The notes beneath the pieces are model-generated. The model was not told where the DNA came from. It did not search any database and worked only from the letters and a program-made list of their open reading frames with translations. A DNA stretch of 64,000 bases, taken from NCBI RefSeq assembly GCF_047872805.1, contig NZ_JBLQUK010000001.1, positions 124,001 to 188,000 of the forward strand, written 5' to 3'. Positions 17,785 through 26,281 of this stretch are shown piece by piece. The stretch's first letter is position 1; every line of letters starts with the position of its first letter. The position numbers were made by a program, and so were the translations under genes. The stretch is from Erythrobacter sp047872805. Lineage in GTDB: Bacteria > Pseudomonadota > Alphaproteobacteria > Sphingomonadales > Sphingomonadaceae.

Positions 17785-18552
17785 ATGGTTCCAGCCGATA
17801 CGCCGATCCCGCTCGCGTTCCTGATTGCGGGCACCGCGATGAGCGTGATGGTGGCGCTGCGCTATTTTCTGGCGAGCGGGCTATTTGCCTGGCTGACACA
17901 GCAGCTTAGGCCCGGCCTTTATTCCGGGCAGGGTGCACAGATCGCTTCGGAAATCCGTTATTCGCTGATCGCTGCGTTCATCTATGGCGTGCCTGCGGGC
18001 GCGGTGTTCTGGTTGTGGCGGCACCATGATTACACGCTGATCTATGCGCAGTGGAGCGACTATCCGCTGTGGTATCTGCCGCTGTCGGTGCTGATTTATC
18101 TGTTCGCACAGGATAGCTGGTTTTACTGGAGCCACCGGGCCATGCATGCCTCCCCTGCGCTGTTTCGGCTCGCGCACGGCGTGCATCACCAGAGCCGCCC
18201 GCCGACAGCATGGACCGCGATGAGTTTTCATCCGATCGAATCGATCAGCGGGGCGATTGTCATTCCGCTGCTGGTGTTCCTGGTTCCGGTGCATATCGCG
18301 ATGCTGGGGGTGGTGCTGGCTATCGCGACCATCATGGGAGTGGTCAATCATCTGGGGTGGGAAGTTTTTCCGCGCCGGTTTGTTCATTCGCCATTGGGTA
18401 ACTGGGTGATAAGCGCCAGCCATCACGAACGCCATCATGAGGAATACAGATGCAATTTCGGCCTCTATTTCCGTTTCTGGGACCGGTTTTGCGGGACCGA
18501 TCGGGGGCTATCCCGGCGCCTGACTGCGCACGGCAAATCGGCCGCTCCATGA
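17785..18552 (+). CDS. Sterol desaturase / fatty acid hydroxylase family membrane protein
   Basis: A 255-aa integral membrane di-iron oxygenase of the fatty acid hydroxylase superfamily. The three histidine boxes are visible: WFYWSHRAMH, HGVHHQSRPPTAWTAMSFHP and SASHHERHHEEYRCNFG. Membrane helices lie at about 8-30, 55-75, 85-105 and 150-180. I use ATG 17785; GTG 17782 and TTG 17767 are in-frame alternatives. The stop overlaps the start of a DUF2141 gene (ATGA), indicating coupled expression. Substrate (sterol-like, hopanoid, carotenoid or fatty acid) cannot be told from sequence. Confidence 0.9.
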   Translation: MVPADTPIPLAFLIAGTAMSVMVALRYFLASGLFAWLTQQLRPGLYSGQGAQIASEIRYSLIAAFIYGVPAGAVFWLWRHHDYTLIYAQWSDYPLWYLPLSVLIYLFAQDSWFYWSHRAMHASPALFRLAHGVHHQSRPPTAWTAMSFHPIESISGAIVIPLLVFLVPVHIAMLGVVLAIATIMGVVNHLGWEVFPRRFVHSPLGNWVISASHHERHHEEYRCNFGLYFRFWDRFCGTDRGLSRRLTAHGKSAAP

Positions 18553-18995
18553 CACGATTGACCTGGCTGGCCGCTATTGCCTGCGTTGCCGGAACCGCCG
18601 GATTTGCCGCCCCGGCGGCGGCGGGCAGCGTCACCATCACCGTCACCGATCTGCGTTCCAGCGAAGGCGTGGTGCGCGCCTGCATGACCACGGTGAAAAG
18701 CATTTTCCCGCGCTGCGTACGCGATCCGAATTCGCACCGTACGGTCGTTCCCGCAGGCAGGACCGTGACCATCCGGTTCGATAACGTCGAGCCGGGCGAA
18801 TATGCTATCGCGCTGCTGCATGATGAAAACAACAATGGCAAAGCGGACCGGGTGCTGGGTATGGCTCCGCGCGAGGGGTACGGATTTTCGCGCGACGCTC
18901 CGGTGCGCATGGCACCGCCTGACTGGAATGATGCTGTGCTGACGATTGGCGCGGCCTCGCAGCGGCTCACCATTCAGATGCGCTATTTCCTGTAA
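18549..18995 (+). CDS. DUF2141-type exported protein (second copy)
   Basis: A 148-aa secreted protein: signal peptide about residues 1-26 (LTWLAAIACVAGTAGFAAPA), then SVTITVTDLRSSEGVVRACM, the Asp/Asn loop LHDENNNGKADRVLG, and C-terminal LTIQMRYFL. This is the canonical DUF2141 layout and a clear paralogue of the protein at 6168-6704, but shorter. Start ATG 18549 overlaps the desaturase stop; a longer in-frame reading is rejected because it would run through the desaturase gene and displace the signal peptide. The coupling implies a role alongside the desaturase, unproven. Confidence 0.85.
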   Translation: MTRLTWLAAIACVAGTAGFAAPAAAGSVTITVTDLRSSEGVVRACMTTVKSIFPRCVRDPNSHRTVVPAGRTVTIRFDNVEPGEYAIALLHDENNNGKADRVLGMAPREGYGFSRDAPVRMAPPDWNDAVLTIGAASQRLTIQMRYFL

Positions 18996-19074
18996 GGCCA
19001 CCGCGCCGCTTTCCTGTGCCCGGTAATGTCAGGCCTGGCTTTGCTCCAGATGCACCCCAACTTTGCGGCGCGAC

Positions 19075-19089
19075 TTAACGCAATGTTTA
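19075..19089 (+). promoter_or_regulatory. CtrA-like box before the PAS-like gene
   Basis: TTAACGCAATGTTTA matches the CtrA full site TTAA-N7-TTAA with one mismatch, 57 bp upstream of the ATG at 19147. Spacing is right for the family consensus; functional relevance is unproven. Confidence 0.3.
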
Positions 19090-19146
19090 CCATGTCGCGC
19101 CAAAACCGCGTGGAACAGGCGTTATTCAAGGGGCACCAGCCAAGCC

Positions 19147-20889
19147 ATGGACACTCTGCGCGGCACATTCGATACCGATCATGCATCCGATGAAAATCAG
19201 GATTGGGACGCGCGCGATGATAACGCCCCGCGCGAAGGCGTTTCGCGCGAATTGCCGCCCGAAGCCATCGGCCAGGATGAACGCCGGATGCAGGTGCGTG
19301 CCTATAATTATTGGGCAAGTCTGCTTGGCGATGCAGCCTTTCCTTCGATTGAGGACCTTGAGCCGCGCGATCTGAGCGATTTCGGACCCAACAGCGTTCT
19401 GCTCGATTTTTCGACCGGAATCGATAATCCGGGTGTGCAATATCTGGGCGAGAAGCTCGCGCTGGAATGCGGGACAGTGGCGACCGAAACGGGGGCGCCG
19501 ATTGCCCGGCTTTCGGACGTTCCGCCGCGCTCGCTGCTCAGCCGCATTACCGACCATTACATGCAGATCCTCGCCAACCAGGCCCCGATCGGCTTTGAGG
19601 CGGAGTTCGTGAACCAGCGCGGCGCATCAATCCTGTATCGCGGCATCTTGCTGCCCTTTTCGAGCGACCTTGAAACGATCGATTTCATTTACGGCGTCAT
19701 CAACTGGAAAGAGGTTGCCGACGCCGCCACTGCCGATGAACTTTTGCTCGAGATCGATCAGGCGCTCGACGCAGATCTAGATGCGCCCGACGGCGATCTA
19801 GGTCAGCCGCAAAAACATCATGCCGACCCCTTGATCGAATGGGCCGATTCGCCCGCACACGAAGCCTCAACACAGGGCGATGATGGGCAAGATGACCCGC
19901 GGGTCGAATCAGGAACCCCTCCCGGTACTGACAATGTCGCATCGTTTGGCGAACCTTTCGGCGACGGTTTTGATACCGATTCCGCGCATGAAGAATCTGA
20001 CGATCTGCCCGTCCCCGATTTCGGACAATATTCGCTCGACGATCCCGAAGTGGATGAATTCGGGGAGGAAATCGAAGACGAGGACGATGGCCGCACGTCT
20101 TACAGCTTTGCCTCGCTGGCCGATTATATTGAAGCCCCGGCCAAAAAGGCGGTCGATCTCGATGCAGTGCATTTCGATCCCGATGATTACCGGGTCGAGG
20201 ATGCTCAATCGGTTGGAGAGGATCAATCCGCTTCGCAAGAACCCGCATCTGAGAGCTTTGCGGCGGTCGCTGATCTACCTGAAGGCGCTGGACTCTACGA
20301 TTGCCTCGCCTCAGCGCGCGAGCTGGCGCAAACCGCGCGAGCTTCGGAAGACCGCAGCCGCCATGCGCTTTATGCAGCGGTCGGACGCGCCTATGATTTC
20401 TCGATTGCCGCTTTGGACGAGCCCGAAGAATATGCCGAATTGATCGATGACAGCGGCCTCACCGTGCAGGACCGCGCACCGATGACCCCGATCGTCAAAC
20501 TGGTGTTTGGCCACGATTACGACAAGACCCGGCTGACCGAATACGCCGCCGTGCTTGCGCATGCGCACCGGCTCGGCCTCGCGCGCGGCAGTCTCTCCCA
20601 ATACCTTGGTGAGGCGGACGGCGGGCTTAAGGGTGTTGTGGGCGCAGAGCGCCGACTGCGCCGCGAAGAAAGCGGCAAGGAAGTCGAAAGCGAGGGCGAT
20701 GTCCGCGCCCAGCTTGCACGCAAATTGCGCGAACTCGAAGAACTGACCCTTGAAGCCCTTTCGGGCGATGGGCCGGAGTTTTCGCTGGTGATGCTGCGCC
20801 GTGACCGCAATGGCAGGGCCATTCTGATTGGCGAAATTGCCGATGATCTTGCCTTGATCGAACGCGCGGGCAAGAGGCTCGTCGGCTAA
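19147..20889 (+). CDS. PAS-like protein with long acidic linker
   Basis: A 580-aa cytoplasmic protein. The N-terminal 200 residues resemble a PAS-type domain as found in sphingomonad regulators (FPSIEDLEPRDLSDFG, then IPLF-like strands LPFSSDLETIDFIYGVINW). Residues about 210-400 are a low-complexity, strongly acidic linker (many Asp/Glu, e.g. DEFGEEIEDEDDG). The C-terminal 180 residues are helical (HALYAAVGRAYDFSIAALDEP; LTEYAAVLAHAHRLGLARG). No kinase, HTH or GGDEF signature is visible. I use ATG 19147; an open frame reaches 19063 but has no start context. Function unknown; a scaffold or signal-modulating role is a guess. Confidence 0.75.
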   Translation: MDTLRGTFDTDHASDENQDWDARDDNAPREGVSRELPPEAIGQDERRMQVRAYNYWASLLGDAAFPSIEDLEPRDLSDFGPNSVLLDFSTGIDNPGVQYLGEKLALECGTVATETGAPIARLSDVPPRSLLSRITDHYMQILANQAPIGFEAEFVNQRGASILYRGILLPFSSDLETIDFIYGVINWKEVADAATADELLLEIDQALDADLDAPDGDLGQPQKHHADPLIEWADSPAHEASTQGDDGQDDPRVESGTPPGTDNVASFGEPFGDGFDTDSAHEESDDLPVPDFGQYSLDDPEVDEFGEEIEDEDDGRTSYSFASLADYIEAPAKKAVDLDAVHFDPDDYRVEDAQSVGEDQSASQEPASESFAAVADLPEGAGLYDCLASARELAQTARASEDRSRHALYAAVGRAYDFSIAALDEPEEYAELIDDSGLTVQDRAPMTPIVKLVFGHDYDKTRLTEYAAVLAHAHRLGLARGSLSQYLGEADGGLKGVVGAERRLRREESGKEVESEGDVRAQLARKLRELEELTLEALSGDGPEFSLVMLRRDRNGRAILIGEIADDLALIERAGKRLVG

Positions 20890-20977
20890 ACCGCATTCGT
20901 CGGCAAGTGCTGCGACAGGCCAGCCTCATAGGCTTGGGCTTGGCGGCGCGCACAAGGGCGGCTAGGCGCTATGCGCT

Positions 20978-22096
20978 ATGCCTGTCGGTCCCCTCTCCCG
21001 GCGCGGTCCCATTCGGGTCCAGCCATTTTTCGGCTTTCGCAACTCTGGGCGGCTGTATCTGAATGCTCGCGCAATCCGGTCGCGCGAACCGGTGTTCGAA
21101 AAGCGCAGCTTCTGGCGTGATTTTGCCACGATGGTGGGCCAGTATCTATCAAAGGAAGTGCCCGGCCTGCCGGTTGAGCTGGAATATCGGCTACCCGATG
21201 GCCGCGTCTTGCGTCAGAAATCACAGACCGGGCCAGAGGGTTACGTCCGGTTCGACCTTGCATTGAGCCCGCAATGCCCGCAGCCTGATCGCACCCGCTG
21301 GGAACGCGCGATTGTCCGCTGGCACACGCGCGAAGGCGGCGATGGGGAGGCCGCAGCCTATATCCTTACGCCTGGCACTCAAACACAGAACGGCGTCATC
21401 TCCGATATTGACGACACGATATTGGAAACCGGCATCACCGGGAATCTGCGTGCCATCGCGCGCAATTGGAAAAGGGTGATGGCGCAAATGCCAAGCGAGC
21501 GCATTCTCGTTCCTGGCGCGTCCGCGTTTTACGCGGCAATTGGCGGCAATCCGGCGGGATCGCGCGAGCCGGGTGCCGCGATTGACGCGCTGACCCCGGA
21601 AGCGCGGGTGCGCCCTGTCTTCTACGTCTCTTCGAGCCCGTGGAACCTGTTTTCCTATCTCGTCACCTTCAAACGCGAACGCGGCCTGCCGCTTGGCCCG
21701 GTGCTGCTGCGTGATTGGGGCTTCAACCGGCGCACCTTGGGCAAAGAAGGGCACGGATCGCACAAGCGCGAGGCGATTGAGCGGATTCTCGTCACCTTCC
21801 CGCATCTGCGTTTTGCGCTGATTGGCGATGATACACAGAAGGACCTCATCGCTTTTGCTGGTATCGCCGCTGCTTTTCCCGGCAGGATCGCGGCAGTGTT
21901 CATCCGCTCGGTCACGGGTCAGCCGTTAAGCGATGAAGCGCTTCACGCCCGCGAGATGATCGGCAAAGCGGGCGTTCCTTTCTGGTCAGGAAGCGATTAC
22001 CGCGCTGCGGAAAGCTTTCTGGCAAGTGCCGGGTTGGATTGCGCGGGCGGGGTGGAACGTCTGGTGCGCACCACCAGCCAGGGCGCGCGCGATTAG
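20978..22096 (+). CDS. App1-like (DUF2183) phosphatase domain protein
   Basis: A 372-aa protein whose C-terminal half (about 140-330) is the DUF2183/App1 phosphatidate phosphatase catalytic domain of the HAD superfamily: VISDIDDTILETG supplies the DxDxT nucleophile motif, followed by FYVSSSPWNLF and ALIGDDTQKDL. The N-terminal part (residues 15-130) is a beta-rich domain with FFGFRN and LPVELEYRLPDGR. Yeast App1 dephosphorylates phosphatidic acid; activity here is inferred by family. First gene of a same-strand series ending at 26167, 13 bp before the esterase start. Confidence 0.87.
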   Translation: MPVGPLSRRGPIRVQPFFGFRNSGRLYLNARAIRSREPVFEKRSFWRDFATMVGQYLSKEVPGLPVELEYRLPDGRVLRQKSQTGPEGYVRFDLALSPQCPQPDRTRWERAIVRWHTREGGDGEAAAYILTPGTQTQNGVISDIDDTILETGITGNLRAIARNWKRVMAQMPSERILVPGASAFYAAIGGNPAGSREPGAAIDALTPEARVRPVFYVSSSPWNLFSYLVTFKRERGLPLGPVLLRDWGFNRRTLGKEGHGSHKREAIERILVTFPHLRFALIGDDTQKDLIAFAGIAAAFPGRIAAVFIRSVTGQPLSDEALHAREMIGKAGVPFWSGSDYRAAESFLASAGLDCAGGVERLVRTTSQGARD

Positions 22097-22109
22097 AAGG
22101 AAGCGCATC

Positions 22110-23075
22110 ATGATGTGGGCACTGGCGGGATTGGGCGGCTTGGCAGTCAGCGCGCTCTCAGGGGGTCTGGCGCTGCGATACGCGATTTCGCGCAATGGTC
22201 CGGCCGTGCTGAGCGCGGTGGACAGACTGACCGCAGGCTCGCGCGGAACCGAACGCAAGGCGGCCATCGCACTCGGAGCGCACAAGCAACAAAAGCTTAT
22301 AGTCTGGGGGCCGGATCGCCGCGACCCGGCGGACGCTCCGCTCCCCGTCATCGTGTTCGCACATGGCGGGTCATGGCGCAGCGGCGATCCGATCGATTAT
22401 GGATTTATCGCCCGCGCATTTGTCCCCGAAGGTTTCATCGTGGTGCTCGTCGGCTACCGGCTGGGTGAAGCCGGGGCCTATCCCGCCATGCTCGAAGACA
22501 CGGCGCGCGCACTGGCTTGGACCCACGGCGAGATTGCGGCCTATGGCGGCGACCCGCAACGGATCATGATCGCGGGCCATTCCGCAGGAGCGTATATTGC
22601 CGTGATGGTCGCTCTCGAGGAGCAATGGCTGGGCCGCGAAGGGCTATCGCCGGACATCGTCAACGGCGTGGTGGGACTGTCCGGTCCCTATGATTTTGTC
22701 CCTTTGACGAGCGATTCGACCCTCGCCGCCTTTGGTCATGTGGTTGATCCCGAGATTACCCAGCCAAACCGCCATATACGCACCGATGCGCCGCAGATGC
22801 TGTTGATCCACGGGGAAAAAGACTCGCTGGTCAAACCGCGCAACACTCGCTTTCTCGTGCAGGCGCTTGAAAGTCGCGGCGCACAGGTCACAGCAGCATT
22901 CTACTCCGAAATGGAGCATAATGATCCGCTCATTGCGCTTGCCGCGCCGTGGCGAACGCGGCGCGACGTTGCCGAACTGATCGCCCGCTTCGCGCGGGCT
23001 GCTTCGGCCAAGAGAAATGAGCCGGTGATCGAAACACGCGAAACTTCAGTTCCCGTTCAGGGCGAATCGCGTTAG
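22110..23075 (+). CDS. Alpha/beta hydrolase (carboxylesterase-like)
   Basis: A 321-aa hydrolase of the BD-FAE/carboxylesterase type. The oxyanion-region FAHGGSWRSGDP and the nucleophile motif MIAGHSAGAYIAVM are clear, with the late Asp (GEKDSLVKPRNT) and His (MEHNDPLI) of the triad. An N-terminal hydrophobic segment (MMWALAGLGGLAVSALSGGLALRYA) may anchor it to the membrane. Start ATG 22110 has a good Shine-Dalgarno (AGAAGGAAG). It follows the App1-like gene and precedes the M48-TPR protease by 10 bp. Substrate unknown. Confidence 0.87.
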   Translation: MMWALAGLGGLAVSALSGGLALRYAISRNGPAVLSAVDRLTAGSRGTERKAAIALGAHKQQKLIVWGPDRRDPADAPLPVIVFAHGGSWRSGDPIDYGFIARAFVPEGFIVVLVGYRLGEAGAYPAMLEDTARALAWTHGEIAAYGGDPQRIMIAGHSAGAYIAVMVALEEQWLGREGLSPDIVNGVVGLSGPYDFVPLTSDSTLAAFGHVVDPEITQPNRHIRTDAPQMLLIHGEKDSLVKPRNTRFLVQALESRGAQVTAAFYSEMEHNDPLIALAAPWRTRRDVAELIARFARAASAKRNEPVIETRETSVPVQGESR

Positions 23076-23085
23076 CATCCCCGTA

Positions 23086-24453
23086 ATGCGCCCCGCCCAC
23101 AAACTTTTCGCTTATGCGCTGGCGCTGATCGCTGCTTGCGCGCTCGCCATCCAACCCGCTGCGGCGCAATCGATCCTGCGCGACGCGGAGACTGAGGCGC
23201 TGCTGCGCGATCTGACCTATCCGCTGATCGAGGCATCCGAGCTTGAGCCTGAAAATGTCGAGATCGTGTTGATCAACGATCCGTCGATCAACGCCTTTGT
23301 TGCAGGTGGCCAGGTGATCTATGTCCACGCGGGCCTTATCAACGCCGCCGATAGTGCCAATGAGGTGCAGGGCGTGCTTGCGCATGAATTGGGCCATATC
23401 ACTGCCGGACATGTGGTGCGCTTCAATGAACGCGGGCGCGCGGCGCAGGGGATTACGATCCTGTCGCTGCTGCTCGGGGTCGGGGCCGCGCTGGCCGGAG
23501 CAGGCGACGCGGCGCTGGGCGCGATCATGGCGGGGCAACAGGCCGCGCTCGGCAGTTTTCTGGCGTTCAACCGCAATCAGGAAGCCTCAACCGATCTGGC
23601 GGGCGCGCGCTATCTTTCAGGCGCGGGCATTTCCGGACGCGGGATGATCAGCTTTTTCGAAAAGCTCCGCAATTTCGAGATTAGGCGCGGTTTCAGCCAA
23701 GCTGACGAGGCCGCCTATGGCCGCACCCATCCGCTGTCGGGTGACCGCATTCAAATTCTGCGCGGATTGCTGACCGAGGATCCGGCCTGGGACACGCCCA
23801 ACGACCCCGATTTGCAAACCCGGTTTCTGGCCGCTCAGGCAAAGCTCTATGGCTATCTGGCCGAACCGCAGCGCACGTTTCAGCAATATCCGCTCAGCGA
23901 TACCAGTGTGCCCGCGCGCTATGCCCGCGCTTATGCCTATCACAAAGATGCGCAAGTCGAGAAAGCGCTGGCCGAGGCTGACGCACTGCTCGCCTCTGCG
24001 CCGGACAATCCGTATTTTCTGGAGCTTAAAGGACAGGTGCTGCTCGAATCGGGCCGCCCAGAGGAAGCTTTGGTGCCGCTGCGCCGCGCAACCAATCTGA
24101 CCCTGAACCAGCCGCTGATCGCCGGAATATTCGGTCATGCGCTGATCGCTACAGAGGATGAAAGCAATTATCCCGAAGCCGAACAGGTGCTGCGCGCGGC
24201 TGTGGCCAAGGATCGGTTCAACCCCTTTGCCTGGTATCAACTGGGCGTGGTCTATGCGGCGCGCGGCGATATTCCGCGCGCGCGGCTGGCCAGCGCGGAA
24301 CAGCAGGTGATGAGCCAGCGCTTTCCCGAAGCGCTGCGTAGCGCGCAGGCCGCAGAGGCGGGGCTGCCGCGCGGCACGCCGGATTGGATCCGCGCACAGG
24401 ATATTGCCCTGCAGGCGCGCGCCGAACTGGAACGCATCCGCGACAGCCGCTAA
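23086..24453 (+). CDS. M48 metalloprotease with TPR region (BepA-like)
   Basis: A 455-aa periplasmic protease/chaperone. A signal peptide (about 1-26, ACALAIQPAAAQS) is followed by an M48 domain with the zinc motif VLAHELGHITAGH and the downstream third ligand region NQEASTDLAGARYL. The C-terminal half (about 260-450) is TPR-like helices (ARAYAYHKDAQVEKALAEADAL). This architecture is that of BepA/YfgC, which supervises outer-membrane protein assembly. Neighbours are a DsbA-like thiol oxidoreductase 12 bp downstream and a second M48 protease, which fits envelope quality control. Confidence 0.92.
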   Translation: MRPAHKLFAYALALIAACALAIQPAAAQSILRDAETEALLRDLTYPLIEASELEPENVEIVLINDPSINAFVAGGQVIYVHAGLINAADSANEVQGVLAHELGHITAGHVVRFNERGRAAQGITILSLLLGVGAALAGAGDAALGAIMAGQQAALGSFLAFNRNQEASTDLAGARYLSGAGISGRGMISFFEKLRNFEIRRGFSQADEAAYGRTHPLSGDRIQILRGLLTEDPAWDTPNDPDLQTRFLAAQAKLYGYLAEPQRTFQQYPLSDTSVPARYARAYAYHKDAQVEKALAEADALLASAPDNPYFLELKGQVLLESGRPEEALVPLRRATNLTLNQPLIAGIFGHALIATEDESNYPEAEQVLRAAVAKDRFNPFAWYQLGVVYAARGDIPRARLASAEQQVMSQRFPEALRSAQAAEAGLPRGTPDWIRAQDIALQARAELERIRDSR

Positions 24454-24464
24454 GAGCTCTGGCG

Positions 24465-25166
24465 ATGGAACCTGCACTTCGCAACACGCTGCTCACCGCG
24501 CTGCTAGCGCTTACCTTTGGCTTTCTGGGCGCGGCCACGTGGTCCTATGCCGGGCTCGCGGACAATCGCACGCGCGCCTATCTGATGGATAATCCGACAA
24601 TCCTTCAGGATGTCGCAGAGGCGCTTGCAGCGGAGCAGGCGCGCGATAGGCTCGCTTCGCTGGGCGAAGAACTTTACGAACCGTTTCCCGGCGCGGTGAT
24701 CGGCAACCCGCAGGGCTCGCGCGTCATGATCGAATTTACCGATTACAATTGCCCCTATTGCGAAGCCAGTCTCAAGGATGTGACTCGGCTGGTTGCCGAA
24801 GATCCCGAATTGAAAGTCATCATGCGCGAATGGCCCATCTTCGAAGGCAGCGAAGAGGCCGCGCGCATGGCGCTCGCCGCTGCGATGCAGGGCAAATACC
24901 GGGAATTTCACGAAAGAATGTTCGCGGTCGGCCCCGCTTCCCCCGCCACGGTTGAAGCGGCCGCGCAGGGCGTTGGCCTCGATATGGAGCGCGCCCGCAA
25001 TGATGCCGCCAGCGAAGCGGTATCGGTGGAACTGGTGCGCAACCTCACCTTTGCGCGCTCGCTCGGGTTTAGCGGCACCCCCGCGTTCATTGCCGAAGGC
25101 ACGCCTTTTGCCGGAGCGGTCGGGTATGACCGGCTCAAGGAAGCGCTGGAAAACGCGGGCGATTGA
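24465..25166 (+). CDS. DsbA-family thiol:disulfide protein
   Basis: A 233-aa thioredoxin-fold protein with an N-terminal signal anchor (about 6-28, LLTALLALTFGFLGAATWSYA). Active site CPYC in FTDYNCPYCEAS and cis-Pro loop SGTPAFIAEG are both present, with a helical insert between. It is the ScsC/DsbG-like subgroup seen in alphaproteobacteria rather than classical DsbA; whether it oxidises or isomerises cannot be told. I use ATG 24465, 11 bp after the M48-TPR stop. Its stop overlaps the next gene (TGATG). Confidence 0.9.
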   Translation: MEPALRNTLLTALLALTFGFLGAATWSYAGLADNRTRAYLMDNPTILQDVAEALAAEQARDRLASLGEELYEPFPGAVIGNPQGSRVMIEFTDYNCPYCEASLKDVTRLVAEDPELKVIMREWPIFEGSEEAARMALAAAMQGKYREFHERMFAVGPASPATVEAAAQGVGLDMERARNDAASEAVSVELVRNLTFARSLGFSGTPAFIAEGTPFAGAVGYDRLKEALENAGD

Positions 25167-26167
25167 TGCGCGGGATTGGTGCCGCACGAATTGCCGCATT
25201 CGGTCTGGCGCTGGCGGTGATCCCGGTGTCTGGCGGTGCAGAGATTGATTGGGACCGGATCGATCTGGCGCAGGAACGCGCCGCAATTGAGCGGTTTCAG
25301 GCGTTTGACCAGAGATTGCAGGATGTCGGGTGGAAAATGGTGCGCGGCAACGCGCTGTTCTGCGACAGCGTGATCCCCTCCATCGGACTGCAATTGCAGG
25401 ATCTGGCCAGTTATGGCGCCCCGCAGGTCGCCCGCGCCGCGCTTGCGCTGAACGGCGATTTTGCGGTGCAGACCGCCGCCTTAGGTTCTCCCGCCGCAGC
25501 GACCGGCGCATTTCCCGCCAACCGCGAAGTGACGCTCATCAACCGAACCGATCCCAATGCATGGGAAGCGGAGGAGCGGCTTTACTGGCCGCGCCTGACC
25601 CGCGCGCATGACTTTATCGACAGCGCGCTGGCAAACCATGCGGAGATCACCATTGGCTTTGCCAATGGCGAAACCGCACAGGTCAAGCCGGTAGACGTCT
25701 GCGCCACGCGCTTCGAACTGATGGGTGAAGGCACGCGCGCGGTCGCGGATGGCGGCCGGGTCGTGATCGGGATCGAATTTCCCGCCTTTGCTTATGAAGA
25801 GCCAGTGTTTGCAGGCGTTGTCGCGCATGAACTGGCGCATAATCTGCTGGGGCATAAAGAATGGCTCGACCGCAATGGCCGCGGCCGCCGCAATATTCGC
25901 CGGACAGAGCGCGAGGCCGACCGGTTGATGCCGTGGTTGCTCGCCAATGCAGGCTATGATCCCATCGCGGCGCAGCAATTCATGGAGACCTGGGGGCCGC
26001 GCGGCGATGGCGGATTGTTGCGCAACCGTTCGCATGATGGCTGGGATGAACGCGCCGAATTCATCGCCGCCGAAATTCCGCAGATTAATGCGCTGATGGC
26101 TCGCAACGGTGCGGCCGATTGGTCGGTGCACTTCCGCCGCGAAGTGGACCCGGAACAGGGGCTTTGA
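25166..26167 (+). CDS. M48-type metalloprotease, exported
   Basis: A 333-aa predicted periplasmic metallopeptidase. Signal peptide about residues 1-25 (LALAVIPVSGGAE), and zinc motif GVVAHELAHNLLGHKEW (HExxH), with a downstream Glu in RRTEREADRL as probable third ligand. The N-terminal region before the motif (about 40-205) is not similar to the BepA-type neighbour, so the two proteases are not simple duplicates. Start ATG 25166 overlaps the DsbA-like stop, giving translational coupling and suggesting the two act in the same compartment. 114 bp separate it from the LytS-type kinase. Confidence 0.82.
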   Translation: MRGIGAARIAAFGLALAVIPVSGGAEIDWDRIDLAQERAAIERFQAFDQRLQDVGWKMVRGNALFCDSVIPSIGLQLQDLASYGAPQVARAALALNGDFAVQTAALGSPAAATGAFPANREVTLINRTDPNAWEAEERLYWPRLTRAHDFIDSALANHAEITIGFANGETAQVKPVDVCATRFELMGEGTRAVADGGRVVIGIEFPAFAYEEPVFAGVVAHELAHNLLGHKEWLDRNGRGRRNIRRTEREADRLMPWLLANAGYDPIAAQQFMETWGPRGDGGLLRNRSHDGWDERAEFIAAEIPQINALMARNGAADWSVHFRREVDPEQGL

Positions 26168-26281
26168 ACGCCAATTCCGCCTTAAATATTGCGCCCAATG
26201 GTTCGCGGCCTGCGCCCGCTTCATCCGCCGTGAATGCTTTGGGCCTGCCAGCGGCGAATTTTTGCGCTACATGACATATCC

